This document shows, piece by piece, positions 23,041 to 31,295 of a stretch of DNA of 64,000 nucleotides. Below the pieces are notes generated by a model. It had not been told where the DNA came from, searched no databases, and saw only the letters and a list, made by a program, of their open reading frames with translations. The stretch is from a virus, in IMG/VR virus record IMGVR_UViG_3300037258_000282, positions 62,001 through 126,000 of that record; one strand, 5' to 3'. How positions within the stretch are numbered: position 1 is the first letter of the stretch; every line of letters starts with the position of its first letter. The position numbers were made by a program, and so were the translations under genes.

Positions 23041-24876
23041 TTATATATTTGCCGGAGTATCGGCCGAGTGAAACCCGAACCCGCCAGGATATGAATCCAT
23101 GGGAGGAGATGTAGAAGTAGATGGAAGTGTCATAGGAGAGTCAGGACCAGTAGTTTCATCGAGAGGATGATCCTTGAGGACTCCTATCATCTTCTTGAGT
23201 GACGCGTGACCCTTACCCTCAAACCCAGTAGGCTTAAACTCATCGTACTTTCTCGAGAAGTGCGCCCAGGTCTTGTCAGGAGACCTAACCACAACCTTAT
23301 GTTCATATCGGCCATTTCCGGTCATGTGGTGCCTCTTATAGATGTGGTCGGCGCCTAGGACGTCCTTACCTTCCCGAAAATTCTTATGCTCAAGCTTGCC
23401 GCACATGTTCCAACCACACTCAGAGAGGCAGTCGTGGTGCATCTTTACGTCTGATTCTGGAGCGGCCACGTGCTCGACTATGACCTCCTCAGTTGCTGGA
23501 ACTTTGGCTCGTCCGAAGATCTTTCTATCCGCGTGGTGCATTCCCATGACTCGCTTATCGGCGTTTTTCTTGTAGAACGCGCCCTCTCTCTTCCAGTCGT
23601 CTGATGTACCCGATATATGCTTGGCGCGCGGGACTACCGTCTTGTACTTAGCATTTCTATCAGCGTTGTCAGCTCTGGATACGGATAGTTTAGTATCACG
23701 TGAGGCCGCATCTAGATAAGACCTCAGTATGCCCTTGGATACCTCTTGAACACCCTCGGCGTCCTCTGAGTGCATCTTTCCACCTGCAGTTATCTTTCCG
23801 ACCGCCGTTTTAATTCCCGCACTCCTGTTGGCGATCTTTCTCGTCTTATATGGAGTGCTCTTCTCGTCCTGCTTACTCCTAAGTGTGGCTCGATCCATCG
23901 CGCCCTTCGTCACGTAGTTCTTCAAAGTTTCTCTCGAGAGTTCTTGGACGTCCTCCGCGCTCTCGTGATGCGCCATATTACTGAATTTCTTCGCTCCGAA
24001 TTTCTTTCGTCCTATAGAGGCGGCGAGAGCCTCTGGATCCTTGACTCCCTTCTCATGCGAGAGCTTTCCCTTAAGCTTAGCGAAGCCCAGGTGCTCCTCA
24101 CCAACATCTTGACCCTCTTTAACGTGCTTGGTATGCGCGTGAGTTCCCCTAAACGTCGCGGATGGCGCGAGAGACTTAGGATCGACCTTACTGATAATTA
24201 CCGGCGCGATCTTCTCTCCAGTCTGAGCGGCTTTCTTAAAGTCTGAACTCTTGATACCGGATGTCACTCCAGGCGCTATCTTCTTAACCTTAGAATAATC
24301 TATGTTCATTCCCTTGGTCAGATCTACCTTGGCCTCTGATCGAAAAGCGGCGAACTTCTTCACGCGCTGGTCGTGGCCACCATTGAGCTGACGCACTGAC
24401 GCGTCTACTTTAGTCCTCTTGGCATCAGACACGGCGTCGTCTGGCTGCTTAAGTGGAGTAGTTCCAGAGGCCTCACTGATCTTGTGGTGGTTGGTGGCGG
24501 CTGAGTTGAATTTCTTCGCTCCGTACTTCTTACGCCCGATAGCCGCGGCCAGTCCAGCGGGATCAGTGACGCCCTTCTCATGAGAGAGCTTATTCTTCAG
24601 CTTCGTGAAGCCCAGGTGCTCCTCATATTGGTCTTCCTTGGACTTTAACTTATCATTTTTCTTATCGTCGAGAGACTTCTTGACGTTGTCAGCCGCATAG
24701 ACATCTCCGGTGTTACCCGCGCGATCGTCGAACTTGGCGGTCTTGTGCTTCTTGACGAAGGCCTGACCTCCAGTTGACTTAGGATCGTAGTCTACTCCAG
24801 GCTTAGTTCCAGTAGAACCTGGAACTACCTTAGATCCAGCACTTCCCTTTAGGATGTCTTGCAGAGACTTGGCCAT
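23041..24876 (-). CDS. Repeat-containing prohead core or internal head protein
   Basis: A 611-residue, lysine- and histidine-rich protein. A 39-residue module (EEHLGF.KLK.KLSHEKGV.DP..LAA.IGRKK.GAKKF) occurs at 85-123 and again at 260-298, and a second type of repeat (ELSRETLKNYV.., EVSKGILRSYL..) at about 311 and 371. I know the IGRKKYG module from prohead proteins of T4-like phages. It lies between genes 21 and 67, so it is probably packed into the prohead core, cut by gp21, and perhaps injected with DNA, like T4 internal proteins. No enzymatic motif is seen. ATG start. Confidence 0.72.
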   Translation of the reverse strand: MAKSLQDILKGSAGSKVVPGSTGTKPGVDYDPKSTGGQAFVKKHKTAKFDDRAGNTGDVYAADNVKKSLDDKKNDKLKSKEDQYEEHLGFTKLKNKLSHEKGVTDPAGLAAAIGRKKYGAKKFNSAATNHHKISEASGTTPLKQPDDAVSDAKRTKVDASVRQLNGGHDQRVKKFAAFRSEAKVDLTKGMNIDYSKVKKIAPGVTSGIKSSDFKKAAQTGEKIAPVIISKVDPKSLAPSATFRGTHAHTKHVKEGQDVGEEHLGFAKLKGKLSHEKGVKDPEALAASIGRKKFGAKKFSNMAHHESAEDVQELSRETLKNYVTKGAMDRATLRSKQDEKSTPYKTRKIANRSAGIKTAVGKITAGGKMHSEDAEGVQEVSKGILRSYLDAASRDTKLSVSRADNADRNAKYKTVVPRAKHISGTSDDWKREGAFYKKNADKRVMGMHHADRKIFGRAKVPATEEVIVEHVAAPESDVKMHHDCLSECGWNMCGKLEHKNFREGKDVLGADHIYKRHHMTGNGRYEHKVVVRSPDKTWAHFSRKYDEFKPTGFEGKGHASLKKMIGVLKDHPLDETTGPDSPMTLPSTSTSPPMDSYPGGFGFHSADTPANI

Positions 24877-24882
24877 CTGATG

Positions 24883-25065
24883 TCACTCTTCCCTTGAGTT
24901 GTCTGGCGCCTTATGAGCGAACATGTCCTTGGCGACATCGATCTTCAGTTCGTTGACGCCGTCCTCTAGGCGAGGAGTTATCAGCTGAGCGAACGCGTTC
25001 TCGAAGTCTATAGGTCTCTGCTCGACCGCAGCACCGATTAAGTCGTAAACGGTATATTTATTCAT
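24883..25065 (-). CDS. 67: Small prohead core protein (gp67-like)
   Basis: A 60-residue acidic protein directly downstream of the portal gene, where T4 has gene 67. PIDFENAFAQLITPRLEDGVNELKIDVAKDMF has the composition and ending (helix, Val-Ala, acidic) of gp67-type prohead core proteins. T4 gp67 is 80 residues and is cleaved to head peptides. ATG start; 13 bases from the portal stop. The assignment rests on place, size and pattern. Confidence 0.68.
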   Translation of the reverse strand: MNKYTVYDLIGAAVEQRPIDFENAFAQLITPRLEDGVNELKIDVAKDMFAHKAPDNSREE

Positions 25066-25078
25066 TATACTTCCTCAC

Positions 25079-28000
25079 TTACTGTCCCTTGATATCTTGC
25101 CCAGCGGTACCTTTCGTCGCGCCGATAGACTTGGCTATCTCTGGATTCTTAGCTAGAATTTGCACCGCCGCCTTATACTTAGACTGATCCTGCATCGAGC
25201 GATTTTCCTTAGATTTCTTCTTCATCATCTCTATCGTCTGCTTGGCCTTTCTAACCTCTTCATACTTCTTGGCCTTATCGTCATCCACCATAGCATCGGA
25301 ATCTGAACCAACGTCCTGGGGCACATCATCTGGATTCTCATCTGGATTCTCATCTGGGTTCATCATATCTTGTGGCTGCCACCTCGGATCACCGGAGTCG
25401 AGCTCGGCCTGTATCTCGGCGTCCATCTTTTCGATGTCCTCATCTGACTGCTGGAGGACGTTCTTACGAACCCACTCATTAGAATAGTACTTACCTACCA
25501 TGTCCTGAAGATTTCTAGCGAGCTCAACTCTAGAAGTCAGTACCTCACCATCTTTTAGTTCAGTGAAGTAGTTATCCTTTGAGTAGTTATACTTTACTCT
25601 CTGCTCTATATCCTGCCAGTCCTCAAGAGACATAACCCCCTTGAGGACTAACTGCTTCTCGAGAAGCTTATTGAATATGATCGAGAAGCGTGAGCGAAGT
25701 CTTATGATGAACCGAGCAAACTTTACCTCGTCGCGCGTTACTTCGGTCGCCCTTCCCACGGAGAAAAGTGCGTCCGAGTTCAGTCGGGAGACAGGTACGT
25801 TGAGAGTCTGTAGAAACTTCTTCTGAAAGTATAAGACGTCGTCCATCTGCCCGAGGTTTTGACCTCCCGGCAGGGTAGTAACCTCAGTTCCACGCCCGCC
25901 CTCTCTTCTCGGAAGCCAGTAATCTTCAAGAGTTGTATTCTTTGAATAAATCCCACAGTCAAGCTGAAAGGTATGATGGCTATCATATGCCTCTTTTTCA
26001 AAGTCAATAGTCAGGCACCCGACGTCCATCTTCTCGTTGAGGAATTCTACAGATACGACCCTGTGGTTGTGCAGTTGCTCGGCGTGATACCCTCTAGAGC
26101 CAAAGTCTCCCTTGATGTTATTTCTATCTAATCCACTGGCGCGGCAGAAAGCGCTGAGATTCTCAATTATCTCAATCTGTCCGTCAGGAGCAGTGATCTT
26201 CCATGACTTACACGCAACAGAAGTTCTATTTTTAGCCGCTACAGATAGTGACTCTCTCCACTGTGTATTATTTGACATATCAACGTATCGCTTTAGCGTA
26301 CTGCGTTGCTTTTTATTATGTACTATTTTCGAAGCAAACTGAGCTGAGTAGCTCTTCCAGTTCTTATGTCCGAGGCGCCCGCACACTTTAAGCAGGTCGC
26401 GATACAGGAACTTCCAGGGCACGATAGCCCTCTTGGGCATGATGGTGTCGGCATTAGCGCTCATCCACGCCGCATGATCGATCTTCTCATTGATTAGTTT
26501 TAGAGCTTCCGCTCCTCTCATCTGGTCTCTGGCGCACTTCTCTACTACACCGTATATCTCGTCGGTGTATAATAGAGTTCGAGCCTCGGCATTCTTTATC
26601 TTCAACTCATCGCTGTTACAGAACACCGAGTGGTACTTCCAGTGATCCCTGTTGTTCATCATGACAAGGTTCTCTGGATTATTGTTGTATCTATTTAAGT
26701 CGAAGTGGTGAACTGTCCTCTTGTTTAGGTGGTTCAAGTCAGCATCATAAGAGAATTCCTCGCGAAGCCCGTTCTCGTCTTTCCACTTAGATACCGCGCG
26801 ATGAGTAAATACCCACTTCTTACTGTCATTTTGATATATCTGCTCGTACTCTCTTCCACCATCTTCTATGGGAGACATCCTCCTATAGCCTGGAATGATC
26901 GACTCACCAATCGCGAGGTGCTGAGCCTCGACGAACCCCTTGTTCCAAACTGGAAACTTGTGATCTGGTGTGCAGACAACGCTCTTGCCATTGTCAAGAG
27001 TGACGCGAACTACGTCGGAGTCTCTCTTAGTGATGCCAGCCCACTCTACTGGTCCTGGCGCGAATTTACCAGTCATGGGATCGCATGAGTATACCCAGTT
27101 CTTCTTACCAGCCTCGTACTCGGCGATTATCTCTTCTAGCGGAAGAGTGCGACCATCCAGCAGTGGTATTCTCGTATCTAACGCGAGACACATGAACTTG
27201 CGATCGTCACGAACCTCACCAGACGCGGCGTCATATATGAGACGATTCTTGTGCTTCACCATGATCTCGCGGACGTACTGCTCCGCCTTGATCTTTGGAA
27301 GATTACCGACGTCGATGTACCATATTCTTCTCTCGGGGGCTCTCGCGATCCTGTATATGACCATGGAGTCTTCGAGCGTCCTAAGCTGGTTCAGAGACTT
27401 AATGCCCTTATGCAGATAGGACAGGACCATGGTCCCACCGTTATCTGTCAGCCCGGATACTACGTGAAGTATGGAATCTACCGCGATCTTTAGGCCGTTA
27501 GTCGCAGGGCCAGATGGCTTATTTCCGTAGTTGAACCCCTTATCGTTGAACACGAAGTACTCGTTAGCAACGCGAGTGATCGTGGCGTCACCGCCTCCGA
27601 TACCTCCAGATGAGCCTCCCTGAACTCGCTTTCGAGCGACCTCGCGAATCTTACGGATCTTTCTCGGATCTATGTATCGAAGTTCCTTGATGCCACCAGA
27701 CGTATCGTTCTCATCTATGATGACGTGATAGTATAGGCGCCCATCGATATACCAGCGCCTGAGAATGTCGTACGCGTATTTGTTAAAATCGAGAAGGTCT
27801 AGGCAGTTGTGAAACTCCTCGATTATGACCTTCTTAATATTATCAGAGATATTGACTTTATCTAGATTTATATCTACGATGGTCTCTTCGTCGATAGACA
27901 TAGCTTCATTGACTATCTCATCGATAGCCGAATCGCACTCCGGCTGGAGCGACATCTCTCGATATTTAGTGACGAGTTCGGCCTCAGTTCGAACAGTTCC

Positions 28001-28138
28001 ATCTAGATCGATGTACGTTCCGAACGAGCCACCGGCCGCGACGATAACAGCTCCGTCCTCATTATCCCTCGGGGCGAATGAGACTAGCTGCTTGTCTAGC
28101 GGTACTTTTCTCTTAAACTCAAATCCGAATAGCATCAT
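25079..28138 (-). CDS. 20: Portal vertex protein (gp20) interrupted by an intein
   Basis: A 1019-codon frame coding for a 601-residue portal after removal of a 418-residue intein (317-734). Extein landmarks: CDSAIDEIVNEA (68-79), YYHVIID (136-142), IYRIARAPERRIWYIDVGNLPKIKAEQY (261-288), RDDRKFM just before the intein and TTLEDYWLPRREGG just after it, a junction that rebuilds the invariant gp20 segment RKFM.MLEDYWLPRREGG. The portal is the dodecameric DNA gate and head-tail connector. The C-terminus is Asp/Pro-rich with a short PDEN repeat and a lysine-rich helix. ATG start. Confidence 0.95.
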   Translation of the reverse strand: MMLFGFEFKRKVPLDKQLVSFAPRDNEDGAVIVAAGGSFGTYIDLDGTVRTEAELVTKYREMSLQPECDSAIDEIVNEAMSIDEETIVDINLDKVNISDNIKKVIIEEFHNCLDLLDFNKYAYDILRRWYIDGRLYYHVIIDENDTSGGIKELRYIDPRKIRKIREVARKRVQGGSSGGIGGGDATITRVANEYFVFNDKGFNYGNKPSGPATNGLKIAVDSILHVVSGLTDNGGTMVLSYLHKGIKSLNQLRTLEDSMVIYRIARAPERRIWYIDVGNLPKIKAEQYVREIMVKHKNRLIYDAASGEVRDDRKFMCLALDTRIPLLDGRTLPLEEIIAEYEAGKKNWVYSCDPMTGKFAPGPVEWAGITKRDSDVVRVTLDNGKSVVCTPDHKFPVWNKGFVEAQHLAIGESIIPGYRRMSPIEDGGREYEQIYQNDSKKWVFTHRAVSKWKDENGLREEFSYDADLNHLNKRTVHHFDLNRYNNNPENLVMMNNRDHWKYHSVFCNSDELKIKNAEARTLLYTDEIYGVVEKCARDQMRGAEALKLINEKIDHAAWMSANADTIMPKRAIVPWKFLYRDLLKVCGRLGHKNWKSYSAQFASKIVHNKKQRSTLKRYVDMSNNTQWRESLSVAAKNRTSVACKSWKITAPDGQIEIIENLSAFCRASGLDRNNIKGDFGSRGYHAEQLHNHRVVSVEFLNEKMDVGCLTIDFEKEAYDSHHTFQLDCGIYSKNTTLEDYWLPRREGGRGTEVTTLPGGQNLGQMDDVLYFQKKFLQTLNVPVSRLNSDALFSVGRATEVTRDEVKFARFIIRLRSRFSIIFNKLLEKQLVLKGVMSLEDWQDIEQRVKYNYSKDNYFTELKDGEVLTSRVELARNLQDMVGKYYSNEWVRKNVLQQSDEDIEKMDAEIQAELDSGDPRWQPQDMMNPDENPDENPDDVPQDVGSDSDAMVDDDKAKKYEEVRKAKQTIEMMKKKSKENRSMQDQSKYKAAVQILAKNPEIAKSIGATKGTAGQDIKGQ
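25327..25362 (-). repeat. Short tandem repeat in the portal gene
   Basis: Three 12-base units (catctggattct on the plus strand, the third diverged) encode PDEN-PDEN-PDDV in the acidic C-terminal tail of the portal protein. Confidence 0.7.
25937..27190 (-). mobile_element. Intein with HNH homing endonuclease in the portal gene
   Basis: A 418-residue in-frame insertion. It begins with Cys317 (block A, CLALDTRIPLLDGRTLPLEEI), has block B TPDH (390-393), an HNH endonuclease domain with TVHHFDLNRYNNNPENLVMMNN and HWKYH (about 475-503), and ends with a block F/G region AYDSHHTFQLDCGIYSKN, Asn734, followed by Thr as the +1 nucleophile. Splicing restores the portal sequence exactly. The penultimate residue is Lys instead of the usual His. 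The HNH domain would make the intein mobile between portal genes. Confidence 0.9.
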
Positions 28139-28164
28139 AACGGAAAGTGACTCCTATGACGCTA

Positions 28165-28803
28165 TTATGACTGCCCACCAGTAGGATCTACAGTGATGGC
28201 CGCGGTCGTATTGGAGATCTCCCACCAGTCATAAGAGAAAGTAACGTCGAATACCTCTATCTGGTTGGTCTGATCCCATCCGAGTCTGATCTCTGCGACG
28301 TTGTTGGGCCATGCACCCATGATGGCGTATGTTACGATCTGCGATCCGGTTTTCGAGAACTGAGTGACGTCCATCTCTACCTTGTATGAAGTTCCAGAGC
28401 TTCCACCCGTGGTAGTCGTTGTATTGGTTCCAATACCTGGAGTTGGCCCACCGGACTCAGATAGAAAGTTAGGATTGCGGACGTTACCGACCATGGCGTT
28501 TATGTAGTTCGACCACGCCTCAAACGTCGAGCGAAGGAGAAAGTCCTCGTCGTTCTGGATAGTTACGGTCCAATCCGGAAAGGTCCTATCTCCAGCCGCC
28601 TTCATGGTCCGCCCAAAGTACGGTACGGGAATATTTCCTATAGTCGCCGGTGGAATCGACCCCGCCTGGCAGGCAAATTGGAACTTCTGAGGAGCTCCAG
28701 GAGCAGAGAACGGAGGAAGATTGAGAGTGCAGCTGAAGAGTGAGGGACGAGCACCGTCGAGAACTAGTCCCTGCTGTCTGAATGTGGCTATGTTGAATGG
28801 CAG
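28165..28803 (-). CDS. 19: Tail tube protein (gp19) with a CTG start
   Basis: A 212-residue tube protein. AGDRTFPDWTVTIQNDEDF, MGAWPNNVAEIRLGWD and VFDVTFSYDWWE are the conserved gp19 landmarks (T4: AGDRTFDDWTVTVMNDE, GLWPTNVGELQLDWD, TFEVTLALDYWE). The conserved N-terminal part (FRQQGLVLDGARPSLFSCTLNLPPF) lies upstream of the first ATG (28605). A TAG closes the frame at 28834-28836, and no ATG, GTG or TTG follows it; CTG at 28803 with GGGAG eight bases upstream gives PFNIATFRQ, matching the start MPFNVSTFKQ of the tube-like gene at 63947. I therefore take CTG as start. AATAAATA lies 32 bases upstream. T4 gp19 is 163 residues; the extra length is a Thr/Gly-rich loop. Confidence 0.85.
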   Translation of the reverse strand: MPFNIATFRQQGLVLDGARPSLFSCTLNLPPFSAPGAPQKFQFACQAGSIPPATIGNIPVPYFGRTMKAAGDRTFPDWTVTIQNDEDFLLRSTFEAWSNYINAMVGNVRNPNFLSESGGPTPGIGTNTTTTTGGSSGTSYKVEMDVTQFSKTGSQIVTYAIMGAWPNNVAEIRLGWDQTNQIEVFDVTFSYDWWEISNTTAAITVDPTGGQS

Positions 28804-28817
28804 TGGAGTTACTCCCG

Positions 28818-29012
28818 TTAGATGACGTATGTACTATTTATTCTCTTCTGATGTGAGGCAGACATCTTGGTCCTAGTCTCATCAGATATCTTGGTACCTA
28901 ATTTTCTCAGTCTCATCTTCTCTCTAGCCTCTGTGGAGTGCCTATTACCGGTATTATCGGTCGGAATGCCAGAGCTCCAGACTCTAATGTATTTTTTTAT
29001 CAAAGGTACCAA
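28818..29012 (-). pseudogene. Remnant of a NUMOD3-type homing endonuclease
   Basis: A 64-codon frame between genes 18 and 19. Its STEAREKMRLRKLGTKISDETRTKMSASHQKR segment is two copies of the NUMOD3 DNA-binding motif found at the C-terminus of GIY-YIG and HNH homing endonucleases. The nuclease part is absent and the only start is a TTG without a good ribosome-binding site, so it looks like the tail of a deleted mobile gene. It ends 14 bases before the CTG start of gene 19 and may be why that gene lacks an ATG. Confidence 0.65.
28835..28842 (-). promoter_or_regulatory. Late promoter variant AATAAATA before gene 19
   Basis: Minus-strand AATAAATA, one base from the late consensus, 32 bases upstream of the inferred CTG start of gp19. 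It lies in the last codons of the endonuclease remnant. Confidence 0.45.
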
Positions 29013-29067
29013 AAATATTTAGTAGGTGAAGAAATCCTACTAAGTTGTTGATTTCAAATTGGTTTTA

Positions 29068-31200
29068 TTATCCCGAGAAGTTGCCAACTACCTCTGCGAA
29101 GGCCACTCCGGTCGGAACAGCTACAAAATTAAGTTGTATAAAGTTAATTGAGCGCGATGGCTTGACGTATATGTCGGCCACAAACTGATTTGAGTCAATT
29201 ACCTGAGCCGTGTTGTTGGTGGTATCGCAGACAACTTCGAAGTCAAAGATACCATCGAGAGCCTTGATTCCCGCAAGATATGGAGTCACCATATTGACGA
29301 ACGCCGCGCGGGTAAACGCGTCATTTAGCTGGAATAGGGTATACTTCGCGGCTATAGAGATGGCCTTCTCTATGGTGATGAACAGGCGCCTGACGTTGAT
29401 GCGATCGAAGGCCGACGGCTGCGACAGCATCGTCTTGTCTCCGTAGAGGATCGTTCCCTGAGCCGGGAAAGTCACTACCGGATCTATGCCGTTTGGATAC
29501 AGGAGATTCCTATCCGAGAGGGCCGGATTGAAGCGCATCTTGACGACGTTGTTTATCTGACCGCGGTTGAAGCCGGCCGGTGAGTCCCAAGGATATCCGA
29601 TGGAATCATTCCTCACGCAGAGCCCGGCGATGTCTCCGTTGGTCGGAACCCACCTATAGACGTCATTATACCTATCGTACTGGTACTTATACCCGGAATC
29701 GATCAGGGCATAGGAAGTAGACGAGAGGATGTTCCTCCAGTTTATGAGCGCTACGGCCTCATTATTATAGTTGTTAGTGATGACCGCGTCGTCTGGAGTG
29801 ATAAACACCACGCAGTCTAGGCGAAATTGGGCGATATTCTGGATCAGCCACTCACTTAGGAGGAAGTTGTTGATCTGCATGCCGGATCCATCTAGGGCTA
29901 CCGTAGCTCCACCGATAGGTCTTCCCTGAAGGATCAGAGACACGTCGATGTCTTCGGTCGACTGAAACTTCAGGTAGCCGTTGGTGATGGTCGCCAGCGA
30001 GGCGTTGGACTCGCCGACTCCGTCTTGGCCGGAGTTAAAGGCGATCGTAAGTGGAAAGCTGTCTGACGAGCTGAGGAGCGACGTGGAGATCGCGGAGTTG
30101 GCCGCGTGATCTGGGCGATCGTTTACTCCCCAGGCGTACTGAGAGTTCTGGTTGAGGACGGTCTTCCAGAAGTTCGTCACACCACCTACGGTCAGCGCGT
30201 CGGTCGCGCGAGATAGGTTGGTGTAGGTCTCGAGAATGGTTCCAGGGACTCCCGAGAAATCTCCGTTCTCATCTTGAATGACCACGTGCATTCCATCGAT
30301 GATCGACGCGTTGGACGTCTTCGTCGCCATATACGGCGTCTGCTGAGGTGGAACTCCGATGACGTTCTGAAATTCCCAGAACCTAGTGATGAAGTTGGTG
30401 TTCGCCGCGGCAGATGAGTTGATCGAGAAGTCCGTCGATACGATATACTTCGAGGTCAGTCCGACAGATACGGTCGAGATATTCGAAGTCGCGTTCGTGG
30501 TAAGTACCGGAGCTGATATCGTCGCGATCTGAGAGTACTGCGTTCCGACAGAGGTATTTCCCAGCACTATGTAGTCGCCAACAGAGAAGTTAGAGATCAG
30601 CGTGTTGACCGCCGCAGTTATCTGCGTTCCGTTAGCGCCGACCATCACGAGTGATACGGCGTTAGATCCAGTATTGATCGACGCGGTAGTCACTACAGCG
30701 TTTGAAGATACGGCGTTTGGAAGAAAGACGTTTGAGGTATAGGCATTGACCGAGTCGCACACCGACACGAGAAGTGAATTTCCGAGCCCGCCCGGCCACT
30801 TAGCGATGAACATCGCGTTAGTGTCGAATGATACGACGTTCTCAAATTGAGCCTCGTTAGTGACCACGCAAAGCGCGACGTTAGCGACCGGTCCGGTGTT
30901 GGCGATAGCGTTGAGAGCGGCATTGGCGTCACCAGAGGTCGTGTTGGCCGCGCGAACGACGAAGAGCTGATTACCATAGGACAGGAAGTTAGCCGCGGTA
31001 AACCAAGTCTGGAAGTTGTTCTGGTTAGGAGATCCAAAGGTCGACACTAGAGTCGACTCGGAGTTGATCTGAATGGCCTCTCCAACTGGTCCCCAGCTGA
31101 AGATACCGGCAATCGCTCCCTGAGTAGTGCCTACCGCCGGAACTATGGTAGTTAGGTCAAACTCAGTTACGTTTACGCCGGGAGATAGTTGAGTCGCCAT
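29068..31200 (-). CDS. 18: Contractile tail sheath protein (gp18)
   Basis: A 710-residue sheath protein (T4: 659). It begins with the usual SPGVNVTEFD and GAIAGIFSWGP, and the C-terminal domain carries GYPWDSPAGFNRGQI, NLLYPNGIDPVV, DRINVRRLFITIEKAI and FVADIYVKPSRSINFIQLNFVAVPTGVAF, all typical of T4-like sheaths. The sheath subunits surround the gp19 tube and contract on infection. ATG start with a TATAAATA late promoter 56 bases upstream; a small hairpin (28-base region near 29022-29040) follows the stop and may be a weak terminator. Confidence 0.95.
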   Translation of the reverse strand: MATQLSPGVNVTEFDLTTIVPAVGTTQGAIAGIFSWGPVGEAIQINSESTLVSTFGSPNQNNFQTWFTAANFLSYGNQLFVVRAANTTSGDANAALNAIANTGPVANVALCVVTNEAQFENVVSFDTNAMFIAKWPGGLGNSLLVSVCDSVNAYTSNVFLPNAVSSNAVVTTASINTGSNAVSLVMVGANGTQITAAVNTLISNFSVGDYIVLGNTSVGTQYSQIATISAPVLTTNATSNISTVSVGLTSKYIVSTDFSINSSAAANTNFITRFWEFQNVIGVPPQQTPYMATKTSNASIIDGMHVVIQDENGDFSGVPGTILETYTNLSRATDALTVGGVTNFWKTVLNQNSQYAWGVNDRPDHAANSAISTSLLSSSDSFPLTIAFNSGQDGVGESNASLATITNGYLKFQSTEDIDVSLILQGRPIGGATVALDGSGMQINNFLLSEWLIQNIAQFRLDCVVFITPDDAVITNNYNNEAVALINWRNILSSTSYALIDSGYKYQYDRYNDVYRWVPTNGDIAGLCVRNDSIGYPWDSPAGFNRGQINNVVKMRFNPALSDRNLLYPNGIDPVVTFPAQGTILYGDKTMLSQPSAFDRINVRRLFITIEKAISIAAKYTLFQLNDAFTRAAFVNMVTPYLAGIKALDGIFDFEVVCDTTNNTAQVIDSNQFVADIYVKPSRSINFIQLNFVAVPTGVAFAEVVGNFSG

Positions 31201-31212
31201 GCCTCTTTCCTT

Positions 31213-31235
31213 TCAGTAGTTTAAACTACAACTGA
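31213..31235 (-). repeat. Inverted repeat in the gene 18 leader
   Basis: GTAGTTTAAACTAC (31216-31229) is a perfect palindrome, and flanking TCAG and CTGA extend it with one bulged base. It lies between the late promoter and the gp18 ATG, so it would form a hairpin in the 5' leader and could affect mRNA stability or ribosome access. Confidence 0.5.
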
Positions 31236-31255
31236 TTATTATTCTAATTTCCGAG

Positions 31256-31263
31256 TATTTATA
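31256..31263 (-). promoter_or_regulatory. Late promoter TATAAATA of the tail sheath gene
   Basis: Exact late-promoter octamer on the minus strand in the 95-base gap between genes 17 and 18, 56 bases before the gp18 ATG. A second, weaker GATAAATA copy lies at 31290-31297 over the gene 17 stop. Confidence 0.8.
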
Positions 31264-31295
31264 ATACTGAGGCTTTCACTACAGTTCCGTATTTA

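Noticed and set aside
25780-26007. Separate small gene inside the portal frame
   Set aside because: It is in another frame across the intein-extein junction and shows no domain; a shadow of gene 20.
28804-29067. Group I intron splitting gene 19
   Set aside because: The gap is only about 265 bases, is largely filled by the endonuclease remnant, and no credible first exon with an ATG lies between gene 18 and gene 19.
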